Part shown: piece after piece, positions 58,313 through 64,000 of the stretch | Layout: every line of letters starts with the position of its first letter | Position numbering within the stretch: position 1 is the first letter of the stretch | NCBI RefSeq assembly: GCF_030295405.1 | Contig: NZ_AP027080.1 | Coordinates: 372,001 to 436,000 of the forward strand | Reading direction: 5' to 3' | Origin: Mesoterricola silvestris | GTDB taxonomy: Bacteria; Acidobacteriota; Holophagae; Holophagales; Holophagaceae | Length of the DNA stretch: 64,000 bases | The notes under the pieces: generated by a model | Told to the model about the DNA's origin: nothing | Seen by the model: only the letters and a program-made list of their open reading frames with translations | Database searches by the model: none | Translations under genes and position numbers: made by a program

Positions 58313-60214
58313 TCAGGCTCCAGTGATCGCGTTGAATTTGCAGGCGTCCACGCAGGCTCCGCAGCGGATGCATTTGCCGGGGTCGATTTGATGGGCCGTC
58401 TTGCGCTCGCCGATGATCGCGCCGACCGGGCATTTCCTCGCGCAGAGGGTGCAGCCCTTGCAGAGCGAGGCCTCGATGGCCGGGGTCATGAGGGCCTTGC
58501 ACACCCGGCTCGGGCAGACCTTGCGGTGCACGTGGGCCTCGTACTCGTCGCGGAAGTGCTTGAGGGTCGACAGCACCGGGTTCGGGGCGGTCTTTCCAAG
58601 GCCGCAGAGCGCGCCCACCTTGACGTTGCGGGCCAGCATCTCGAGGAGGGGAAGGGTCTCCTCCGTGGCCCGGCCCTCGGTGATGTCGTCCAGCAGGGCC
58701 AGCATCTGGCGCGTGCCCTCCCGGCAGGGGACGCACTTGCCGCAGCTTTCGTTCTGGGTGAACTGCATGAAGAACTTGGCCACCTGCACCATGCAGGTCT
58801 CCTGGTTCATCACCACCAGGCCCCCGGAGCCCACCATGGCGCCGATGCTGGTGAGGTTGTCGAAGTCCATGGGCAGGTCCAGGTGCTCCCGGGTGAGGCA
58901 GCCCCCCGAGGGGCCCCCGATCTGCACCGCCTTGAAGCCCGCTTCGGAGATCCGGCCGTCCTTGCCGGTGACCCCGCCGCCCACCTCGTAGACGATGTGG
59001 CGCAGGCTGGTGCCGAAGGGAACCTCGATCAGCCCCGTGTTGGCCACGTGGCCGGTGAGGGCGAAGGTCTTGGTGCCCGGGCTGGCCGGGGTGCCGGTCT
59101 CCTTGAAGGCCGCGGCGCCCTGGGCCAGGATGAGCGGGACCGAGGCGAGGGTTTCGACGTTGTTGATGATGGTGGGCTTGCCGAAGAGGCCGCACTGGGC
59201 GGGGAAGGGGGGCTTGGGCATGGGCATGCCCCGCTGGCCCTCGATGGAGGCCAGCAGCGCCGTTTCCTCGCCGCACACGAAGGCGCCCGCGCCCTCCATG
59301 ACGTGGACCCGGAAGCCCATGCCGGTGCCGAAGAGATCGTCGCCCAGGAGGCCCAGCTTCTCCGCGTCCGCCGCGGCCCGCCGCACGCGGGCGACGGCCA
59401 GGGGGTACTCGGCCCGGACGTAGACATAGCCTTCATCCGCTCCGATGGCGCGGGCCGCGATCATCATGCCCTCGATGACGGCGTGGGGATTGCCCTCCAT
59501 GACCGAACGGTCCATGAAGGCCCCCGGATCGCCCTCGTCCCCGTTGCAGACGATGTACTTCTTGGGACCGGGCTGCACCCGGGCCATCTCCCACTTCCGG
59601 CCCGTGGGGAAACCGCCGCCGCCGCGGCCCCGGAGCCCCGAAGCCAGGATCTCGCCGCACACCGCGTCGGGCTGCATCTCCAGGTATGCCTTCGCGGCGG
59701 AGCGGTAGCCGCCCTGGGAGAGGTACTCCCGGATGTCCTCGGGATCCAGGCTGCCGCAGCTCTTGAGCACGGTGCGCTGCTGGAGCGCGTAGAAGGGGAT
59801 CTCGTGGCGGCCGCGGCAGGGCTTGCCCGTGGTCGGGTGGGGGTAGAGGAGGCGCTCCACGGCCTTGCCGTCCAGGAGCGTCTGGCTCACGATCTCGGCC
59901 ACGTCCGTAGGCCGGACCTTGCAGTAGAGGATCCCGTCGGGCTCGATGCTGAGGAGGGGCCCCATCTGGCAGAAGCCCTGGCAGCCGCTCTTGGTGAGCA
60001 GGCCGTCCCGGTCGCGGGTCTCCTCGAAGTCCAGTTCGATGTCCAGGGAGATGCCGTGGTCCCCGGCCTCCTTGCGGAGGGCCTCGAAGACCTTCATGGC
60101 TCCGTTGGCCATGCATCCCGTGCCGGCGCAGATGACGACGCGCCTGCGGAAATGCTTGGACGACTTGCCGTAGGCCTCGCCCATGGCCTGGAGTTCCATC
60201 AACGCTGCGCTCAC
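58313..60214 (-). CDS. hydB: NADH-binding flavoprotein subunit HydB
   Basis: 633 residues from GTG. An N-terminal thioredoxin-like [2Fe-2S] domain (CAGTGCMANG; SGCQGFCQMGP) precedes the NuoF-like core, with FMN/NADH-binding GRGGGGFPTGRKWE and CNGDEGDPGAFMDR, and a [4Fe-4S] motif in ESCGKCVPCREGTRQM. Two C-terminal [4Fe-4S] sites are CKGCTLCARKCPVGAI and CIRCGACVDACKFNAI. It oxidises NADH or reduces NAD and links to HydA. All flavin-binding motifs are intact. Start GTG overlaps the hydC stop (GTGA); an ATG six codons in is possible. Confidence 0.94.
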   Translation of the reverse strand: MSAALMELQAMGEAYGKSSKHFRRRVVICAGTGCMANGAMKVFEALRKEAGDHGISLDIELDFEETRDRDGLLTKSGCQGFCQMGPLLSIEPDGILYCKVRPTDVAEIVSQTLLDGKAVERLLYPHPTTGKPCRGRHEIPFYALQQRTVLKSCGSLDPEDIREYLSQGGYRSAAKAYLEMQPDAVCGEILASGLRGRGGGGFPTGRKWEMARVQPGPKKYIVCNGDEGDPGAFMDRSVMEGNPHAVIEGMMIAARAIGADEGYVYVRAEYPLAVARVRRAAADAEKLGLLGDDLFGTGMGFRVHVMEGAGAFVCGEETALLASIEGQRGMPMPKPPFPAQCGLFGKPTIINNVETLASVPLILAQGAAAFKETGTPASPGTKTFALTGHVANTGLIEVPFGTSLRHIVYEVGGGVTGKDGRISEAGFKAVQIGGPSGGCLTREHLDLPMDFDNLTSIGAMVGSGGLVVMNQETCMVQVAKFFMQFTQNESCGKCVPCREGTRQMLALLDDITEGRATEETLPLLEMLARNVKVGALCGLGKTAPNPVLSTLKHFRDEYEAHVHRKVCPSRVCKALMTPAIEASLCKGCTLCARKCPVGAIIGERKTAHQIDPGKCIRCGACVDACKFNAITGA

Positions 60215-60717
60215 ATTCCCTCCTGCTGCCGGATGCCTTCAAGGATTTCGCAGGCCTGGTCAGGCCCCACCTGCCCGTGCACGTCCTCGTTGACCACCAT
60301 GGCCGGCGCGAGCCCGCAGGCTCCCAGGCACGAGACGGTCTCGAGGGTGAACATCATGTCCGCCGTGGTCTTGCGGGATCCGCCCAGCCCCAGCTTGCCC
60401 TGGAGGGCGTCCACCAGGTCCTGGCTCCCCTTCACGTGGCAGGCCGTGCCGTCGCACACGCGGATGACGTACTTGCCCTTGGGCTGCAGGGCGAAATGGC
60501 TGTAGAACGTCGCCACGCCGTAGACCTTGGCGGGGGAGATGCCCAGGGACGTGGCCACCAGGGTCATGACCTCCTCGGGAAGGTACCGGTACTCCTCCTG
60601 CACCGCCTGGAGGATGGGCACCAGCCGCGTGCGGTCGCGGTTGTGGCCGTCGAGTATCTGGATCACCTTCTCGAACCTGCGCCCTGCTTCCTGGGCCACC
60701 TTTGCCGTTGCGTCCAT
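60211..60717 (-). CDS. hydC: NuoE-like [2Fe-2S] subunit HydC
   Basis: 168 residues, thioredoxin-like fold of the 24-kDa complex I subunit. The four Cys are in CDGTACHVKGS (C-x4-C) and VSCLGACGLAPAM (C-x3-C). LGISPAKVYGVATFYSHF is the usual family helix. It passes electrons within HydABC. It is the first structural gene of the operon, 89 bp after rex, with GGAG before the ATG. The gap from rex contains two GC-rich hairpins (CCGGC/GCCGG stems) that could attenuate read-through. Confidence 0.94.
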   Translation of the reverse strand: MDATAKVAQEAGRRFEKVIQILDGHNRDRTRLVPILQAVQEEYRYLPEEVMTLVATSLGISPAKVYGVATFYSHFALQPKGKYVIRVCDGTACHVKGSQDLVDALQGKLGLGGSRKTTADMMFTLETVSCLGACGLAPAMVVNEDVHGQVGPDQACEILEGIRQQEGM

Positions 60718-60806
60718 GCTGGGACTCCTTTCATTCGGGACAGACCTCCCCCTCCGGCTCCTGGCCGGGGGCGGGTGAAGGGGTTGTTCCGGCCCTGGGC
60801 CGGGGG

Positions 60807-61508
60807 CTAGCCCACGGGCTGCGGAGTGCAGGTGTCCGAGAGCTTGCGCAGAAGGAGTGCGAGGCTGGTGAAGAGCTCGAGGTTCTCGACGATGACGTGG
60901 TCCGGGACATCCAGGTTCACGGGCGCGAAGTTCCAGATGGCCCGGATGCCGCTGCCCACCATGAGATCGGCCGTGGCCTGGGCGGCCTCGGAGGGAACGG
61001 TGAGGATGCCCACGGCGATGTGCATGCGTTCCGCGAGGCTGGTGAACTTCTCCATGGGAAGCACGGGCGTGTCGCCGATGCGGAGCCCCGCCTTGGTGGG
61101 GTCATGGTCGAAGGCCGCCACGATGCGCGCCCCCGCCTTGTCGAACCCGGGATATTTCATGAGCGCCGTGCCCAGGCTCCCCACGCCCACCAGGAACGCG
61201 TCGGAATGGCTGTCCCAGTGGAGGAAGCCCTCGATGGCCGTCAGCAGCTCGGAGATCTTGTGCCCGGTCTTGGGCCGCCCCTGGCAGCCCGTGATCGCCA
61301 GGTCCTTGCGCACCTGGGTGTGATGGACGCCCAGCACCTCCGCCATGTGCGCCGCCGAAACCTGTTCCTGGCCGGCGTTCTTGAGGCGCGAGAGGTACTG
61401 GTAGTACCTCGGGAGCCTTCTGAGCGTGGGGATTGGAACCGATGGGCCGGGCACGGTGGCCTCCAGGTGAATCAGGATTTTTGTGTCGATACAAAAATCA
61501 TGATTCAT
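60807..61508 (-). CDS. rex: Redox-sensing transcriptional regulator Rex
   Basis: 233 residues from ATG 61508, or 215 from GTG 61454. Both starts have a GGAGG five bases upstream. The winged helix is PIPTLRRLPRYYQYLSRLKN and VSAAHMAEVLGVHHTQVRKDLA; the NAD(H) domain has VGVGSLGTALMKY and FDHDPTKAG. Rex represses fermentative or hydrogenase genes until NADH builds up. The shorter form fits family length better. Between the two starts lies a 22-bp palindrome, a good operator candidate. It heads the hyd operon, and hydrogenase genes are common Rex targets. Confidence 0.9.
   Translation of the reverse strand: MNHDFCIDTKILIHLEATVPGPSVPIPTLRRLPRYYQYLSRLKNAGQEQVSAAHMAEVLGVHHTQVRKDLAITGCQGRPKTGHKISELLTAIEGFLHWDSHSDAFLVGVGSLGTALMKYPGFDKAGARIVAAFDHDPTKAGLRIGDTPVLPMEKFTSLAERMHIAVGILTVPSEAAQATADLMVGSGIRAIWNFAPVNLDVPDHVIVENLELFTSLALLLRKLSDTCTPQPVG
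61477..61498. promoter_or_regulatory. Candidate Rex operator
   Basis: Perfect 8-bp arms ATTTTTGT and ACAAAAAT flank GTCGAT. The TTTGT...ACAAA core resembles Rex operators (TTGTGAnnnnnnTCACAA), with weaker central conservation. It lies between the two possible rex start codons, in an AT-rich island next to a second palindrome AATCATGATT (61497-61506). Confidence 0.5.
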
Positions 61509-61781
61509 GATTGCCTCCCCCCTGGTTCCATGTCAATGCCCCCGGAACCGCTTCCCGGGGGGATGATGGATTGGTGATCTCAAAAATCCATGTAATGAAT
61601 GATTAGGATGGATCCAAATACTTCTTTGATTGGCCAAGATCAATATTCTAGGTATGTAATTGAAATCGAACGCTACGCGCCTCCTGGAACGCCGGGGCAT
61701 AAATTCCAGGCCGAGCTCCAGCCCCGAACACAATAACCCTATCCCATCAAGCAGAACAGGCCCTTCCTTATCCTGCTTTTT

Positions 61782-61936
61782 CCCCTGAATCCGGTTCATC
61801 CCCGTTCCAACCCCGCCGCGAGTCGCCGGTACCTGGAGGCCAGGGATGGACCCCATTGCGATCCAGGCCCCGGGACCACGCTGCGACCCACCCCAGCGCA
61901 ACCCCTGCGGAAACGGGGACGAACGGGATCCAGGGG
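61782..61936. repeat. Long-hairpin dispersed repeat, diverged copy 3
   Basis: The outer arms 61782-61808 and 61909-61936 pair through CCCCTG-ATCC-GTTC-TCCCCGTT. The right half, read on the minus strand, keeps the family order (GTTTCCGCAGGGG, then GGGTGGGTCGCAGC), while the left half has drifted. It lies in a gap of about 850 bp between rex and the polysaccharide gene; the remainder is AT-rich with no gene. Confidence 0.6.
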
Positions 61937-62113
61937 ATGAACGGGGATCCGGCGCACCTTCCCGGTCCATCCCCAGCCGGGATTCAACCGGGACGATTCC
62001 ACCCTAAAGAAATATTTCGTTAATTCGATAAATTATCATCGATCAAAATGGGATACATATTAATTATGTTTACAATATATATCAAATATCTTCAACCGAT
62101 ATGATTCTTTCCA

Positions 62114-62142
62114 TTGACATCCGCATTCCCATTGAGTTAGAT
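62114..62142 (+). promoter_or_regulatory. Candidate sigma-70 promoter before the polysaccharide gene
   Basis: TTGACA (62114-62119), a 17-bp spacer and TTAGAT (62137-62142), inside a sharply AT-rich block (about 62000-62220). Transcription would give a leader of about 210 nt before ATG 62359, long enough to carry regulation. A second AT-rich run with CATATGTATTTAAATATT follows at about 62188-62205. Confidence 0.45.
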
Positions 62143-62358
62143 TTGCCGCCATAGGTCCGTGCCGTCGCGGATTATTCTAATACACATATGTATTTAAATA
62201 TTAAATAACCTAACCTTATCCACCCATCGGAAACCTCTATCCCCAACTGCTCATGCGTCTATCCCGGCTCTGCTCCGGACGACGTGATTTTCCCTGTTGC
62301 CCTCGCCGCCCACCCGGGCCGGGGGGGCTACCCCTTCATCAAAAGGATGGTAATCGCC

Positions 62359-64000
62359 ATGTGGGGAATCGACTGCATCCCGAAGCCCGGACCGTCTTCC
62401 GCCCTCTCCTGGGGGAGGCTCCACAAGGCCCCCTGGGTGCGGCGGGGCGGGAAGCTCCTGCTGGACGCGGGACTGGCGGTCCTCGCCTGGGCGCTGGCGG
62501 AAGCGGCGGGGGAACAGGTGGAGCCCTTCCCGGGGAGCCTGGTCTTCTTCGTGAGCCTGGCCCTGGCCGTGAATCTCGCCCGGCAGCTCACGGCCCAGCA
62601 TTACCGGCTCATGGGCCTGCGGGATGCCAAGGCGATCCTGTACGCGGACCTGGTCCTCATCCTGGCCTCCCTGGCCTTCTGCGCCCTCCGCCAGGAGGGG
62701 CCGGTGGCGGGCGAAGGCGTCTTCCTGGGGGCCAGCCTGCTCTGCGGGGTGCTCTGGTTCCTGGCGCGGATCCTGGTGGGAACCCTGGTGGGGTACCGGC
62801 CCGGGGACACCCCCTTCACGGAGCGGGCCCTCATCGTGGGGGCGGGGCGGGCGGGGCTCCGGCTCTGCCAGGAGGTGCGGGAGCATCCCAAGGTCCGGTT
62901 CCAGGTGGTGGGCTTCGTGGACGACGCCCCCGACAAGCAGGGGGTGCGCATCGAGGGGGTGCCCGTGCTGGGCGCCACGGGGCAGCTGCGGGAGCTCGTG
63001 CGGGACCGGGGCATCTCCGTGGTGATCCTGGGGCCGGCCAGCGCCCCGGGTCCCCGGGCGCGGGAGCTCTGCCGGGAGGTGCAGGCCCTGGGCGTGAAGG
63101 TCCGGACCGTGCCGGGCATCCTGGACTTTGTGGGGGAACGGCCCTGGAGGGCCCAGGGGCGGGAGGTGGCCATCGAGGAGCTCCTCCGGCGCGAGCCGGT
63201 GGTCCTGGACGCTTCGGCCATCCGCAGGGCGCTGGAAGGAAGGGTGTCCCTCATCACGGGGGCGGGGGGCTCCATCGGAAGCGAACTCGCCCGCAGGGTG
63301 GCGGCCTGCGGACCCAGCCGGGTGGTCCTCCTGGGCCGTGGCGAGAACAGCCTCTGGGAGATCGAGGGGGACCTGGCCCGCAGGTTCCCGGGCCTTCCCG
63401 TGGAGGTGGCCCTCTGCGACGTGCGGGATCCGGCCAGGCTCCGCCAGGTCTTCGAGGCCTGGCGGCCCCGGGCCGTGTTCCACGCCGCGGCCCACAAGCA
63501 CGTGCCCTACCTGGAAAGGCACCCGGAGGAGGCGGTCATCAACAACATCCTGGGCACGAGGAACGTGCTGGAGGCGGCCCTGGCCGCGGGCACGGCGATC
63601 TTCGTGAACGTATCCACGGACAAGGCGGTGAACCCCGTGAACGCCCTGGGGGTGAGCAAGCGCATCGGGGAGCACCTGGTGACCCTCGCCGCCGGCCACG
63701 CGCCGGCGGGAACCCGGTTCGTGAGCGTCCGGTTCGGCAACGTCCTGGGAAGCCGGGGCAGCGTCATTCCCCTCTTCCGGGAGCAGATCGCCCGGGGGGG
63801 GCCCATCACCGTCACCCACCCGGACATGGTGCGGTACTTCATGACGATCCCGGAGGCCGTCCAACTGGCCCTGCAGGCCGGGATCCTGGGGGAGACCGCC
63901 AAGGTCTTCGCCCTGGACATGGGGGCGCCGGTGCGGATCATGGACCTCGCCCAGGACATGGCGCGCCTTTCGGGCTACAGCGCCGGGGTGGACATCGATA
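62359..64000 (+). CDS. Membrane NDP-sugar 4,6-dehydratase (WbpM/FlaA1/CapD type), partial
   Basis: At least 547 residues, cut by the window end. The N-terminal region has hydrophobic segments (LLLDAGLAVLAWALAE, LVFFVSLALAVNLA, LVLILASLAFCAL). A CoA-binding-like Rossmann domain follows (LIVGAGRAGLRLCQEVREHP), then the catalytic SDR domain with SLITGAGGSIGSELARR, HAAAHKHVPYLERHPEEA, VNVSTDKAVNPVNALGVSKRIGEHL, and RFGNVLGSRGSVIPLF. The usual Met/Tyr before xxxK reads NALGVSK, so the third catalytic residue differs. It would make a 4-keto-6-deoxy sugar precursor for capsule, O-antigen or protein glycans. ATG 62359 is favoured over 62347 because AGGATGG lies eight bases before it. Confidence 0.9.
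   Translation, partial: MWGIDCIPKPGPSSALSWGRLHKAPWVRRGGKLLLDAGLAVLAWALAEAAGEQVEPFPGSLVFFVSLALAVNLARQLTAQHYRLMGLRDAKAILYADLVLILASLAFCALRQEGPVAGEGVFLGASLLCGVLWFLARILVGTLVGYRPGDTPFTERALIVGAGRAGLRLCQEVREHPKVRFQVVGFVDDAPDKQGVRIEGVPVLGATGQLRELVRDRGISVVILGPASAPGPRARELCREVQALGVKVRTVPGILDFVGERPWRAQGREVAIEELLRREPVVLDASAIRRALEGRVSLITGAGGSIGSELARRVAACGPSRVVLLGRGENSLWEIEGDLARRFPGLPVEVALCDVRDPARLRQVFEAWRPRAVFHAAAHKHVPYLERHPEEAVINNILGTRNVLEAALAAGTAIFVNVSTDKAVNPVNALGVSKRIGEHLVTLAAGHAPAGTRFVSVRFGNVLGSRGSVIPLFREQIARGGPITVTHPDMVRYFMTIPEAVQLALQAGILGETAKVFALDMGAPVRIMDLAQDMARLSGYSAGVDID

Overview
The window is GC-rich, densely packed bacterial chromosome with no rRNA, phage, transposase or CRISPR. It looks like a Gram-negative Acidobacteriota, most probably class Holophagae (Geothrix/Holophaga/Mesoterricola-like). 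The Gram-negative part rests on LPS genes (kdsC, lpxB, a heptose kinase), murA, outer-membrane and lipoprotein precursors and type IV pilus motors. The class assignment is inference from gene content: a trimeric electron-bifurcating-type [FeFe] hydrogenase with Rex, ETF-ubiquinone oxidoreductase, several FHA-GGDEF proteins and Ser/Thr kinases.

Layout. 0-5 kb: rhodanese, kdsC, lpxB and small housekeeping genes. 5-7 kb: two small membrane proteins, a repeat-rich gap and tRNA-Gln. 7-12 kb: a signalling block of two unknown proteins, two FHA-GGDEF diguanylate cyclases and a Ser/Thr kinase. 12-20 kb: prs, murA, a glycosyltransferase-TPR protein, a DUF4382-like lipoprotein and a MocR-type regulator lacking its PLP lysine. 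20-24 kb: signal peptidase, ETF-QO, a Trm112-like protein and heptose kinase. 24-30 kb: tmk-holB, a third diguanylate cyclase and a large unknown protein. 30-35 kb: pilB-pilT-pilC. 35-45 kb: rsmB, hslO, an acyltransferase, a kinase-TPR protein, queC-queF, a YgiB/YgiC-like pair, folK. 44-53 kb: minus-strand queD, lipoprotein, HAD, frr, TauE, SOD, plus a propeller histidine kinase and a ThrE-type exporter. 53-61.5 kb: rex-hydC-hydB-hydA-trxFd-hydS-spoIIE. 61.5-64 kb: an AT-rich gap, then a polysaccharide NDP-sugar dehydratase cut by the window end.

The most coherent system is the hydrogenase locus. A catalytic NAD(H)/ferredoxin-linked HydABC hydrogenase is co-transcribed with a Rex redox regulator, a sensory-type hydrogenase (HydS: H-cluster domain with altered ligand motifs, an extra Fe-S motif and a PAS-like region) and a SpoIIE-type phosphatase. 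The arrangement suggests that NADH/NAD state (Rex) and H2 or redox level (HydS-phosphatase) both feed back on hydrogen metabolism.

The least explained signal is between genes. Several intergenic spaces carry structured repeats: two large inverted-repeat elements (23.7-24.1 and 35.0-35.5 kb) built around 27-nt hairpins with a CAAG loop; a dispersed family of about 150-bp long hairpins (2.1, 19.7, 61.8 kb, and a half copy at 5.9 kb); and a perfect 37-bp inverted repeat at 6.5 kb. None encodes a recognisable protein.
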